Positions 8,928-17,877 of a stretch of DNA of 64,000 nt are shown here, one piece after another. Numbering within the stretch: position 1 is the first letter of the stretch; each line of letters begins with the position of its first letter. The stretch is from positions 930,001 through 994,000 of the forward strand of contig CAWAWM010000003.1 of the NCBI GenBank assembly GCA_963785765.1, in the 5' to 3' direction. A program made the translations under genes and the position numbers. This stretch comes from DATBGO01 sp963785765. Its GTDB lineage: Bacteria; Actinomycetota; Actinomycetes; Streptosporangiales; Streptosporangiaceae. Under the pieces are notes generated by a model. That model was not told the DNA's origin. It worked only from the letters and a program-made list of their open reading frames with translations, and made no database searches.

Positions 8928-9155
8928 TCAATACATCCAGGGCCGCTGGCTGGTACTGGCCTGGGAATGGCCAGTGCTGCCATGCCCCGGTGATGCCGAC
9001 GCGACGGCACCGAGACTGCCCAGCAGCAGAGCTACAACGAGAATCCCGCGCTTCGCCCAGACGCGAACCGTCCCGGGCGAGGGCGCACGGTGAGCGCCGC
9101 CCGCCGACCGGCTGGCCCGCGTGATGACGTGCGAAAAAGACCGCTGACTGTTCAT
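8928..9155 (-). CDS. Small predicted exported protein (75 aa)
   Basis: From ATG 9155 the frame gives a 75-aa protein with a basic N-terminal ~35 residues, a hydrophobic core (GILVVALLLGSLGAVASA) and a short Gly/Ser/His tail. This fits a long-n-region signal peptide or a single-span membrane protein. GAGGGG lies ~10 nt upstream as a possible ribosome-binding site. No family is recognised and the protein is short, so it is only a candidate. Confidence 0.35.
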   Translation of the reverse strand: MNSQRSFSHVITRASRSAGGAHRAPSPGTVRVWAKRGILVVALLLGSLGAVASASPGHGSTGHSQASTSQRPWMY

Positions 9156-9754
9156 CGGGAAGATCCCCTCATCGGTGACTTCCCCCTCCAAGACGGAGAA
9201 GCTACACCAGAACCCATCTCGGGATAGGGCATTCGGATGGATCCGGGCCACATCCTGCCCGGCGCGCTCGAGGTCGCCCGTGACGCGCCGGGCGGCGGGC
9301 CTGGGCAAGAGATCTCCCCGCGAGCGCGCAGCACCTTTCGAGAAGCAGGCCGCGGCGGCGCGACAGAGCTAGACGCGACAGAGCTAGGAGCCAGCCCGGT
9401 GCCCGCAGCCCCGGCAACAGGCACCTCACTAATTGGATCGCGCCACGCCAGCCTCTGCAGCGTCATCGTTATTCAGTATCACCGGGCTATCGCCATTCCC
9501 ATCCGATATGTAAATACGCTATTCTCTAGGGCATTACAGGCCGGCCGACGAAATTACGAAAACTGCAGTGAAAGTTTCATTTGCATTCTCAGCAAAGCTG
9601 AAGGAGGCATGATCGTTATCGTTTCGGCTCCAATTGTCTCAGGATTCGAGTGAGAACTGCCCAGAACGGGTATTAACGCGGCGGACGTTTCTGTACGCCT
9701 CGTTCAGGTGCCCAGCTCCGAGCTTGTCATAGGCGGTAGAAATGCAAGGCGATC
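9156..9754. other. Intergenic region upstream of the SARP-type regulator
   Basis: About 600 bp without a supported gene. The part near 9465-9670 is AT-rich relative to the window and probably contains the regulator's promoter. An open frame across 9237-9653 on the plus strand has no recognisable protein character. Confidence 0.4.
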
Positions 9755-12700
9755 ATGGAATTCCGGGCGCTCGGGCCAATTGAGCTCTGGTCGGCCGGGC
9801 AGCAATGTGATCTCGGGCCGGCCAGGGCCCGGCGTGTCCTGGCCATCCTGCTGCTGACGCCGCGCACCATCGTGCCAGGCCGAGACCCTTATTGACAGGG
9901 TGTGGGACACCACGCCGCCGGCGAAGGCGCGGGAGAGTCTTTCGGTCTACGTCGCCCGGCTCCGGGCCTCACTCCGGCAGGCTCTGGGCGACAGCGTACG
10001 GCTGGCCGGGCGCGCGAGAGGGTACGTGCTCGACGTCGATCCTGAGGCGGTCGACTTGCACAGGTTCCGCAGATTGCGCCGGCAGGCGGGCGCGCTGACC
10101 GGCAGCGGCGACTACGGTCATGCGGCCGCCCTGCTGCGCGAGGCGGACGAGCTCTGGCACGGCCAGGCGCTGGCCGGGATCCCCGGCGACTGGGTGGCGC
10201 GGATGCGCGACAGCCTCGAGGAGGAGCGCCGGGCGGCCATCCTGGATCGCGTCGAGTGCGAGCTGGAGCTTGGCCGACACGCCGAGCTGATCGGGGAGCT
10301 TCGCCACCTGCTGGCTCAGTACCCGCTGGATGAGACATTCATCGCGCATCAGATGACCGCGCTGTACTGGAACGGCAGACCGGCTGACGCACTGAGCCTG
10401 TACCGGGAAACCCGCAGCCGCCTCATCGATGAGCAGGGCACCGAACCCGGGCCGATGTTGTCCGAACTTCATCAGCGCATTCTGCGCCGCGACCCCCAGC
10501 TGGCCGTGCGGCGCGCCGGGCAGCGCCCCGGCCCGGCGTCACGGCCGGACACCCTGCCGCCCGAGACAGCGGAATTTGTCGGCCGCGGCAAGGAACTCGA
10601 GCAGCTCACCGGAGGGCACGGCGACGTCCCAGAGATCTGCCTTATCGAGGGCATGCCCGGGGCGGGAAAGACTGCGCTGGCGGTCCGGGCGGCCCGCACC
10701 GTCTCCGGGCAGTACCCGGACGGGCTGCTTTACCTCGACTTTCACGGCCACGACCCCGGCCGCCCCTCGCTCGACCCAGCCGAGGCCCTGCGCTGCCTGC
10801 TCCGGATGCTCATCGTGCCGGCCACGCAGATACCTGACGCTATCGGCGAGCGCGCCGCGCTGTGGCAAGCCCAGCTGAGCCGCCGTCGCGTCGTGGTGAT
10901 TCTCGACGACGCCGCCCGGCTTGACCAGATCCGCCCGCTGCTGCCGACCGCGGGCCGGTGCCTCATCCTGATCACCACCAGGCGCAGGCTTTCCGGCCTG
11001 GACGGCGCCCGCACGCTGACCCTCGACGTGCTGTCCATCGACGAGGCGACCACGCTATTCCGGCGGATCGCTGGACCCAGCCGGGCCCAGGACGAGGACA
11101 AGGTCGCCGCGGCCGTGAGCCTGTGCGGGCGACTGCCGCTCGCCATCCAGCTCACCGCCGGCAGGCTCGCGCAAGACTGCCCGCCCAGTCTTGCCGACCT
11201 GATCGACGAACTATCGCAGCCGTCCGTCCAGCTGGGCGGCACCGGAGCAGCAGGCCCGGAATTGATGTCGGCCTTCGACCTGTCCTACCGTGCGCTGGAA
11301 CCCGACCATCAGCAGTTCTTCCGGCGACTCGGCGTGAGCCCGTGCGCTTGCGTGAGCCTGCATGCCGCGGCCGCGCTGGGCGGCTGCAGCCTCGCCGAGG
11401 CAGAAAAGGCGCTGGCTGCTTTACTCGACCATCACTTGCTAGCCCGAGCATCAGCCGATCAGTTCTGCTTCCACAACCTCATCCGCGGATATGCGGCGGT
11501 ACGCGCCGCGCGTGATGATCCCGAGCCTGAACAGCGTCAGGCAGTCGCCAGGCTTCTTGACTACTATCTGCATACCGCCGACCAGGCTGATCGGGTACTT
11601 CATCCGTTCCGCCGCCGGATGGCCGTGTCGGTTACCCACTCACCAACTGCCAGCCCGCCATTAGGCACGCCTGAAGACGCGACAGGCTGGCTGGAATCAG
11701 AATGGCGCAACATGCTGCGGGCCGCGCAACACGCGGGCCGGCACGAATGGAAACGGAAGTGCGCCGATCTCACTCACGTACTGGCCGACTTCGTGGAGAT
11801 CAGCGCGTACTGGGACGAGGCAATGGCGTCCCACACGCTGGCCCTGCAGGCATGCCGCGACATCGCCGATCCGGCCAGGATCGCGCAGGCGTCGCTCGAG
11901 CTCAGCGTGGTCAGCCAGCAAACCGGACGCCAAGAGGCAGCACTTCCGTTAGCTGAGGACGCCGCGGAAATCTACCGGTCGCTGGCCGACCGGCGGGGCG
12001 AGGCCGAAGCCCTCGACCAGATCGGCATGGCCCACCAGCGTGCCGCCCGTTCGCGTGAGGCCCTCGCCTATTTCCAGGAAGCAAGGATTCTGTACTACGA
12101 GACCACTGACCAGCGCGGCGTAGCCAATACACTGAGTCATTCCGGAATCGCCTGCTGGCACCTTGGGCGCTATCCCGACGCCATGGACCACCTCCGTGAA
12201 GCGCTTTCGCTCTACCGCAAAGTAGGTGACCGGCGCGGCGAGGCTAAGACCCTCAACAACCTAGGAAGGATGCAACTGTATTGCGGTTACCACAGAGACG
12301 CGCTCGAAGGCTACCAGCAATCGCTGGAAATATTTAGCGAGATAGGCGGCGCGCAGAACCAAGCGATTCTGCACCATAACATTGGAAGCGTCCACCACTA
12401 TAAGGGCAGTTACGAAGACGGGCTTACCGCTTGCCGGCAGGCACTCGCGATATACCGTGCTATCGGCGATCTTCCGAATGAAGCCGACGTGCTCAATGAC
12501 ATCGGCGCCATTTATCAAAGCGCGGGCTGCTGCGATGAGGCGCTGATTCATCACCAGAAAGCCAAATTGATCGCTGCGGAGATCGGAAATCTGTCCCAGC
12601 AGGTGATCGCGCTTCGCGGGATAGCCGACGTACGTCGCGGATCTGGCCAGCACGGCGAGGCGTTTGATCATTACCGTACCGCGCTGCGGCTGGCCAGAGA

Positions 12701-12899
12701 GATCGGCGACCCATACGAGGAGGCCAAGATCCTCGAAGGAATCGCGGAATCTACGCTCAGCACGCAGCGGCCCCATGCCGCGCGGATCGTATTTAGGCAG
12801 GCGCTGGATATCTTCGAACGGCTCGGCGTGCCTGAGGCGGAGTCGGCGCGGATACGCATCGAGACGATGAACGGTGCCTCCGACCGCCGTATCTCCTAG
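9755..12899 (+). CDS. AfsR/SARP-type regulator (BTAD, NB-ARC, TPR), frameshifted near its 5' end
   Basis: Read as one gene, this is a ~1047-aa activator: an OmpR-like winged helix, a BTAD helical domain, an NB-ARC/STAND ATPase with P-loop IEGMPGAGKTALAVRAAR, and about eight C-terminal TPR units (e.g. GDRRGEAKTLNNLGRMQLYCG). The start ATG 9755 gives MEFRALGPIELW, the classic SARP N-terminus, but the frame hits a stop at about 9893. Removing one G from the GG at 9878-9879 restores IVPAETLIDRVWD and joins the long downstream frame, which itself first offers GTG 9900. So the DNA-binding domain is separated from the rest as sequenced. It sits upstream of the NO synthase gene, same strand, ~380 nt away. 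It is either a recent pseudogene or a base-call error. Confidence 0.85.
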
Positions 12900-13278
12900 C
12901 CCGGCGTGCGGTCCGGCCGTCTCCGCAGCTTGGCGAGGTGCGTGGCCTGGCCGGACTCCCCATGGAACCCAGCCAGCCGGGTCAGGAACTTTCCCGCCCC
13001 GGCGCGCGATTGCCGGTCCGGCCTGCGCAGGATGGGCTGCGCGAGCAGGGTGTCGCAGCCCGGCTCACGGGTCCGCCAGGCCGGTCCTGACCAGCAGGCC
13101 GCAGCCCAGGCGCGCTGCGCCCTGAGCACCCCCGTCCCGGCTATGACCTGGGGAGCAAGGTAGGCGTTAAGGCGACTGCAACAGGGACGTCCGGGTTGAT
13201 AGCGCACGCTGGTGCTGCAGTTCCCGGCCGCGGAAGTCGCCGGCCGCTGGCCGAACTCGATGACCCGGGGAGGTCTCG
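12900..13278. other. Intergenic region before the NO synthase gene
   Basis: About 380 bp with no supported gene on either strand. It contains CTGCAAC near 13171, only part of the TGCAACTTGCAG motif found elsewhere in this block, so I do not call it a full site. The NOS ribosome-binding site GGGGAGG ends at 13273. Confidence 0.35.
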
Positions 13279-14637
13279 GTGGGTCTGAACCAGGTGCGCA
13301 TCTTCTCAGATCCTCGCTGGCATCGGCCTAGTCGCAGCCGGTCGCGCAGCGGACCGGGCCAGGAGCCGCGCGAGGACTCCTTCACGTTCCCTTCTTTCCA
13401 GGCCTGCCCGGTCACGGTGGACGAGACTGACCCTCGCTTCGCGGCCGGCCTGGGCGTGCTTGCGCCGCCGCAGTCCCTGGCGGACGCTGACTTGCTCGCT
13501 CTCGACAGCCTGCTGGTCAGTGCCGAGCGGTTCATCACGCTGTTTCACGACGAGAATCGCGCCGGGCCGCCCGACAGGCGGCTTCAGCAGGTCCGCCGCG
13601 AGATCGAGAGGACGGGCAGCTACCGGCACACCCCGGCTGAGCTAGCGTTCGGCGCGCGGGTCGCCTGGCGCAACAGTTCACGGTGCATCGGCCGCCTGTA
13701 CTGGCGGAGCCTGCGAGTGCGCGACCGCCGCGAGGTCACCGCGGCGCCGGACATCGCCGCCGAGTCGATCGCGCACCTGCGCGAGGCAACCAACGGCGGC
13801 CGGATCCGGCCGGTGATCACGGTCTTCGCCCCGGACGGGCCGGACCAGCCAGGCCCGCGGATCCTCAACTCGCAGCTCGTCAGGTACGCGGGCCACCAGG
13901 CCGCCGACGGCGCCGTCATCGGCGACCCGGCGAACTCCGGCGTCACGCGGGTAGCCCGCGACCTCGGCTGGGCAGGCGGCCAGCCGCCTGGCCGGTTCGA
14001 TCCGCTCCCCCTGCTCGTGCAGGAGGCCGGCGCGCTTGTCACGCTGCACGAGCTGCCCGCCGACGCGGTACTGGAGGTCACCATCGGGCACCCGGAGTTC
14101 GGCTGGTTCGCCGACCTCGGGCTGCGGTGGCATGCCGTCCCCGTGATCAGCGACATGTACCTGGACATCGGCGGTGTCCATTACCCCGCCGCGCCCTTCA
14201 ACGGCTGGTACATGTGCACGGAGATCGGATCGCGCGACCTCGGCGATGCCGACCGCTACGACCAGCTGCCGGTGATCGCGAGGCAGATGGGCCTGTCCAC
14301 GGCGAGCGACCGGACCTTGTGGAAAGACAAGGCCATGACCGAGCTCAATCTCGCGGTCCTGCATTCGTTCAGCAAGGCGGGCGTGACGATCGCCGATCAT
14401 CACACCGAGTCGGTTCGATTTCTCCAGCACATGGCGCGTGAAGAGCGGGAGGGCCGCGCGTGCCCAGCGGACTGGAGCTGGATCGTGCCACCTGCTGCAT
14501 CTTCCGCGACCCCGGTCTTCCACCGCTATTACCAGGATTTCAACCAGGCGCCGAACTTCTACCGCCACCCGGCGTTCGGCACCCTGAAGCCGCCGTGCTT
14601 CCGTGATGACAAGCCAGGCCCGACCGCGGATAGCTGA
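13279..14637 (+). CDS. Bacterial nitric oxide synthase, oxygenase domain
   Basis: A 452-aa haem protein that should oxidise L-arginine to citrulline and NO (EC 1.14.14.47). The haem-thiolate cysteine is Cys136 in AWRNSSRCIGRLYWRSL. The substrate-binding Glu315 lies in PFNGWYMCTEIGSRD, and TIADHHTES and CPADWSWIVPP complete the family signature. As in other bacterial NOS proteins there is no reductase domain, so electrons must come from a separate protein. The N-terminal ~40 residues, rich in Arg and Ser, exceed the usual bacterial length (~360-400). GTG start with GGGGAGG 5 nt upstream. The next gene on the same strand is a flavohemoglobin, a plausible reductase or NO-scavenging partner. Confidence 0.95.
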   Translation: MGLNQVRIFSDPRWHRPSRSRSRSGPGQEPREDSFTFPSFQACPVTVDETDPRFAAGLGVLAPPQSLADADLLALDSLLVSAERFITLFHDENRAGPPDRRLQQVRREIERTGSYRHTPAELAFGARVAWRNSSRCIGRLYWRSLRVRDRREVTAAPDIAAESIAHLREATNGGRIRPVITVFAPDGPDQPGPRILNSQLVRYAGHQAADGAVIGDPANSGVTRVARDLGWAGGQPPGRFDPLPLLVQEAGALVTLHELPADAVLEVTIGHPEFGWFADLGLRWHAVPVISDMYLDIGGVHYPAAPFNGWYMCTEIGSRDLGDADRYDQLPVIARQMGLSTASDRTLWKDKAMTELNLAVLHSFSKAGVTIADHHTESVRFLQHMAREEREGRACPADWSWIVPPAASSATPVFHRYYQDFNQAPNFYRHPAFGTLKPPCFRDDKPGPTADS

Positions 14638-14668
14638 GCCGCGGCCGGTACCGGTTGCTGATCGCCTG

Positions 14669-14773
14669 GGCTTCATAGATCGGTCACCTGACCGATGTCT
14701 CCGTCTGCAACTTGCAGCAGCATTTGTGGTGCAACTACCGGCACGATCCAGCCTCAGCGCCCTGATCGGATCG
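14669..14773 (+). repeat. Copy A of a 105-bp multi-hairpin element upstream of flavohemoglobin
   Basis: This copy matches 17145-17249 closely along its whole length. Visible inverted repeats are ATCGGTC/GACCGAT (14679-14696), CTGCAA-C-TTGCAG (14705-14717), GTGGT/ACTAC (14726-14738, one G-T pair) and CGATCC/GGATCG spanning about 14743-14773. The element ends 77 nt before the flavohemoglobin start. The stem-1 change relative to copy B is compensatory on both arms. It is a candidate structured 5' leader or a composite operator. Confidence 0.7.
14705..14717 (+). promoter_or_regulatory. TGCAACTTGCAG site A (upstream of flavohemoglobin)
   Basis: The palindrome CTGCAACTTGCAG lies within element copy A. 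The same 12-mer TGCAACTTGCAG also occurs at 17182-17193 and, on the opposite strand, at 20830-20841, in the same orientation relative to the downstream gene each time. This suggests a shared transcription-factor site. Confidence 0.6.
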
Positions 14774-14850
14774 CTGGGGGCCGGAGGCCAGCGTGCGCCA
14801 GCGTGCCTAGATCAGTCAACTGGTGGCGGCGGCGGAGAAAGGCGAGACCG

Positions 14851-15969
14851 TTGGACGTAGTCCGGCTGCGGGAAAGCTTCGCCCATGTCGCAATGCACGG
14901 AGACGAGGTACCGCTGTTCTTCTACTCTGACCTGTTCATCAAGCATCCTGAGGTGCGGGACCTATTCCCGGTCTCGATGGCGGCGCAGCGCGGCCACCTC
15001 GTCGATGCGCTGGTGAAGATCGTTTCCCAGGTGGACAGCGTTGCTGATCTGACTGCCTTCCTCGAGGGATTGGGCCGTGATCACCGGAAGTTCGGCGCTG
15101 CGGCCGAGCACTATGACGCCGTGGGCGCCAGCCTGTTAGCGACCTTAGAGCATTTTTCCGGGCCGGCCTGGACACCGGAGCTGGCGGCCGACTGGAAGGC
15201 GGCCTACGAGCTCATCGGTTCCATCATGGTCGCGTCAGCGCGCGCCGACGAAAACCTACGGCCCCCCTGGTGGCGGGGGACGGTGGTGGCCCACGAGCGG
15301 CGGGCGTTCGATGTCTCCGTGCTGTCCGTCAGGCCGGAGCCGCGCCTGGACTACCTTCCCGGGCAGTCCGTGGCGATCGAGTCTGCGAGCCGCCCCAAGC
15401 TGTGGCGCTACTACTCCATGGCGAACGCGCCCCGTGACGACGGGCTGCTGGAGTTCCATATCAGGCTGATCGACGGCGGCGCGGTGAGCATGGCACTGAC
15501 CAGCAGCACGATCGCTGACACCGAACTGAGGCTGGGACCGCCCGTCGGAGTCCTCACGCTGGGCGACCCCGTCGCCAGCCGGGATCTCTTGCTCGTGGCG
15601 GGAAGTACCGGACTGGCCCCGCTGAAGGCCATCCTCGAGCAGGTGACGGCCTTGCGGCAGCCGCCGAGCGTGCACCTGTTCTTTGGCGCACGGACTGCCG
15701 ATGGCCTGTATGACCTGGAGAGCCTGGAGAAGATGGCTGCCCAGTATCCGTGGCTGACCGTCACGCCTGTGGTGTCAGCCGATTCTAGGTTCGCCGGCGA
15801 GACCGGCAGCCTTCCGGATGTGGTGGCCAGGAAAGGCGACTGGTCATCGCGCGATGCTTACCTGGCCGGCCCGACCGAGATGGTGCAGGAAACGGTGGCC
15901 CGGCTGGCTTCAGCGGGCCTGGCGGAAGATCAGATACATATCGAGGATTTCGGGTGGAGCGAGCCTTGA
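14851..15969 (+). CDS. Flavohemoglobin (NO dioxygenase / globin-coupled reductase)
   Basis: A ~372-aa flavohemoprotein: globin domain (residues ~1-130; B10-type Tyr25 in FFYSDLF, proximal His78 in GRDHRKFG), FAD domain (YLPGQSVAIE; WRYYSMAN, the RxYS motif) and NAD domain (LLVAGSTGLAPLKAIL; HLFFGARTADGLYDLE). The family oxidises NO to nitrate using O2 and NAD(P)H. The start is taken as TTG 14851, just after GAGAAAGGCGAG, because the globin begins at once (VVRLRESFAHVA). In-frame ATG 14695 would add 52 unrelated residues running through the repeated element. It follows NOS on the same strand and overlaps the DivIVA-like gene by 16 nt. Confidence 0.9.
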   Translation: MDVVRLRESFAHVAMHGDEVPLFFYSDLFIKHPEVRDLFPVSMAAQRGHLVDALVKIVSQVDSVADLTAFLEGLGRDHRKFGAAAEHYDAVGASLLATLEHFSGPAWTPELAADWKAAYELIGSIMVASARADENLRPPWWRGTVVAHERRAFDVSVLSVRPEPRLDYLPGQSVAIESASRPKLWRYYSMANAPRDDGLLEFHIRLIDGGAVSMALTSSTIADTELRLGPPVGVLTLGDPVASRDLLLVAGSTGLAPLKAILEQVTALRQPPSVHLFFGARTADGLYDLESLEKMAAQYPWLTVTPVVSADSRFAGETGSLPDVVARKGDWSSRDAYLAGPTEMVQETVARLASAGLAEDQIHIEDFGWSEP

Positions 15970-16670
15970 CAACAGCATGGTTCGACGAGCAGAGCAGGCT
16001 GACTCCCGACGAGTTGCAGACCGTGACGTTTCCGCTGTCGCGGCTGGGCCGGCGCGGCTACGAGGAGCAACCTGTCCACGAGTTCCTGCGCACGGTACAC
16101 GCCGAGTTCGTGCGCCTGGTGAACGAGCGGGCGTCCCTGTGGCAGGAAGTTCAGCGGCTGCGCCGGCGGATTATCGCCGGCGAAGCCGGCGGTGATCAGC
16201 ATGAGGTGCTGTTCGGCCAGTCCGACGCTCATGTACACGCGGTGCGGATACTGTCAACCGCGCAAGTCACCGCCGACCGGTACGTGGCCGACGCCCAGGC
16301 GTACAGCAGCCGGGTAACCGAAGAGGCCAGACTGCGCCGCGATGAAATCATGCGCGAGGCCCAGCAGCATTCGGACATGATCCTGGAAGACGCTCATGCC
16401 CGGGCTCGCGAGGCGGCGGTTTCCGCCCTGAACGGCGCGGTGCCGCCGCAGACCGACCGCGAGCGGCGGGCCGCGCAGGCTGAACTGGCCTATCTGCGCA
16501 CCTACAGCGACGTTTACCGGGCACACCTGCGGGCTTATACCGAGGGTGTACTGCGCGGTATCGAGGACTGGGAGCGCAAAGAGGCGGCATCGCTCCAGGA
16601 GCCACCCCAGCTGCACACCGATCGCCGGAGCATCGAGGCCACCGATGGCGACGCTTACCGGCTCCCTTGA
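15954..16670 (+). CDS. DivIVA-like coiled-coil protein
   Basis: A 238-aa cytoplasmic protein. Residues ~20-65 resemble the DivIVA N-terminal domain: FPLSRLGRRGYEEQPVHEFL, then an amphipathic VNERASLWQEVQRLRRRI. A long helical region of Ala/Glu/Arg heptads follows (~80-210), containing SRVTEEARLRRDEIMREA, typical of Wag31/DivIVA and related polar scaffolds. The true polar-growth DivIVA usually lies near ftsZ, so this is probably a paralogue. GTG 15954 overlaps the flavohemoglobin end by 16 nt, which suggests translational coupling; TTG 15966 is the alternative start. The stop codon falls inside the first unit of a 16-bp tandem repeat. Confidence 0.75.
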   Translation: MERALTTAWFDEQSRLTPDELQTVTFPLSRLGRRGYEEQPVHEFLRTVHAEFVRLVNERASLWQEVQRLRRRIIAGEAGGDQHEVLFGQSDAHVHAVRILSTAQVTADRYVADAQAYSSRVTEEARLRRDEIMREAQQHSDMILEDAHARAREAAVSALNGAVPPQTDRERRAAQAELAYLRTYSDVYRAHLRAYTEGVLRGIEDWERKEAASLQEPPQLHTDRRSIEATDGDAYRLP

Positions 16671-16754
16671 CCTGCGGCTCCCTTGACCTGCGGCTCTCTT
16701 GACATCCGGCGTACTTGACCTGCGGCGCCCTTGACCTGCGGCGCCCTCGAATAC
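16660..16754 (+). repeat. 16-bp tandem repeat array (about six units) at the DivIVA-like 3' end
   Basis: Units of the form GGCTCCCTTGACCTGC begin at 16660, 16676, 16692, 16708, 16724 and (decayed) 16740, all exactly 16 bp apart. The first two are identical and the others vary at 1-4 positions. Each keeps CTTGAC, a -35-like hexamer, except the last. The array starts inside the coding end of the DivIVA-like gene and supplies its TGA stop. Confidence 0.8.
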
Positions 16755-17144
16755 AGCGCTGGCCGCTGTCGGAGCGGGCCGGTCGGCGGACCAAGGCGGG
16801 CGGATGCCTCGGTGCCGCCTGGCCGGAAGCTCAGATCGCGGTCCGGTCAGGCGCGGCGTAGCACGGTAACGGCCTCGCCGATCATGGCACCGTCATGCCG
16901 GGCACCGCGGCCAGGTCGCCGGCGGTGATCGCGGCGTCAAGCATGGACTCGCCGCGGATCCGCAGCGCAGCAGCGTCCCGCGGCCGGGACAGCCTGGGAC
17001 AGCGCGACGGTGCCCTCGATCACTCGATCGGCCAGGCCGCCAGCGCCCGCCGCGATCGTGCCCGCGGGCGTTCCGCGGAATCCGTGCCGATCTGCAGGAT
17101 TCCTGGCCGTGGCCAGGTCCGCGCGGGCTTCGCAGGTCGTGGCC
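16755..17144. other. Intergenic region, possible gene remnant
   Basis: No intact gene is supported in these ~390 bp. The minus strand shows coding-like pieces in differing frames (e.g. MLDAAITAGDLAAVPG near 16895-16943), interrupted by stops, which may be a decayed gene of unknown identity. Confidence 0.3.
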
Positions 17145-17249
17145 GGCTTCATATATCCGTCACCCGACGGATGTCTCTCTCTGCAACTTGCAGAAGGATT
17201 TGTAGTGCAACTACCGGCAAGATCCAGCATCAATAGTTTGGCCGGATCG
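17145..17249 (+). repeat. Copy B of the 105-bp multi-hairpin element
   Basis: It aligns base by base with 14669-14773. Stem 1 is ATCCGTC/GACGGAT (17155-17172), where copy A has G and C at the paired position, a compensatory swap. CTGCAACTTGCAG (17181-17193) is identical in both. Stem 3, GTAGT/ACTAC (17202-17214), is perfect here and has a G-T pair in copy A. The GATCC/GGATC outer pair ends at 17248. The element ends 70 nt before the ATPase start, a spacing close to that of copy A. Confidence 0.7.
17181..17193 (+). promoter_or_regulatory. TGCAACTTGCAG site B (upstream of the ATPase gene)
   Basis: The palindrome CTGCAACTTGCAG is identical to site A and lies ~130 nt upstream of the ATPase start, the same relative position within its element. 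Confidence 0.6.
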
Positions 17250-17319
17250 CCCCGGACTGGCCGCGCAGGGTGACTTGCGCTTTCCGGACCGGCTCAAATC
17301 CGCCCGGCAAGGAAACTAG

Positions 17320-17784
17320 ATGGACACGATGGCGCCGCTCCGCCCGCCCCTTCAACGCCCGCGCCGCATCTCGCTGGCGGCAGGACCGGAAGCGGCGGCC
17401 GAGGCCCGCCGCCTAGTCCGGGCGGCCATCTGCGCCTGGGATGTCCCCGTCGACCCGTACGTCGCGGCCCTGCTCACCAGCGAGCTGGTGACCAATGCCA
17501 TAGCGAACGAGGCGGGCGGGAGCATCATGCTCGTCATCACCGGTGCCTGTGGCCAGTTACGCGTTGATGTCCACGACACGTCGTGGTTCGCGCCGGAGCT
17601 GGTGGAGGCGCCACCGGACGCGGAGACCGGACGAGGCCTGATGCTGGTCGCCAGCCTGTCGACCGACTGGGGTTTTTACCGGACCGTCGCGGGCAAGGCG
17701 GTGTACTTCACGCTCGCGTTCGAGGCCGATCGTGACGAGCGCCTCGAGCAGAGCACGCCGGGCGATCGCAACTATGCCCGTTAA
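17320..17784 (+). CDS. ATP-binding anti-sigma-type kinase (HATPase_c, RsbW-like)
   Basis: A 154-aa single-domain GHKL ATPase. The N box is LLTSELVTNAIANEAGG (residues ~51-67), the G1 region VDVHDTSWFAPEL (~85-97) and the G2 region ETGRGLMLVASLSTDWG (~103-119). Actinobacteria carry many such stand-alone proteins; characterised members phosphorylate anti-anti-sigma factors or sequester sigma factors. No sigma factor or antagonist is adjacent. It is preceded by element copy B and site B, shared with the flavohemoglobin gene, so the two are probably co-regulated. Convergent with the LuxR gene, ~90 nt apart. Confidence 0.88.
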   Translation: MDTMAPLRPPLQRPRRISLAAGPEAAAEARRLVRAAICAWDVPVDPYVAALLTSELVTNAIANEAGGSIMLVITGACGQLRVDVHDTSWFAPELVEAPPDAETGRGLMLVASLSTDWGFYRTVAGKAVYFTLAFEADRDERLEQSTPGDRNYAR

Positions 17785-17877
17785 CTCGTGGGTCCCCGGA
17801 ACTACCGGGCATGCCCAGCGCGCTAAGAACACCGGCCGCCGCGGAGCGGCTGGAACAGCCCCATTCCTGCGCCGCGC

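Noticed and set aside
8627..9010. 127-codon minus-strand frame
   Set aside because: It overlaps the membrane-protein start and the candidate small exported gene and has no protein-like features.
9237..9653. 138-codon plus-strand frame before the SARP gene
   Set aside because: No ribosome-binding site, no domain character, and it crosses AT-rich promoter-like DNA.
12896..13207. 103-codon minus-strand frame between the SARP and NOS genes
   Set aside because: No recognisable domain, no ribosome-binding site, ends against the SARP stop.
13171..13220. Fourth TGCAACTTGCAG site upstream of NOS
   Set aside because: Only CTGCAAC and a nearby GCTGCAG are present; the palindrome is incomplete.
14695..14850. 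ATG 14695 as the flavohemoglobin start
   Set aside because: It would add 52 residues with no globin similarity, running through the repeated element; the globin begins immediately after TTG 14851.
16660..16754. CRISPR array
   Set aside because: Units are 16 bp head to tail with no spacers and no cas genes nearby.
14695..17237. A conserved 21-residue peptide encoded by both element copies (after ATG 14695 and ATG 17172)
   Set aside because: Most differences between copies change the amino acid, while base pairing is preserved, so structure explains the conservation better than coding.
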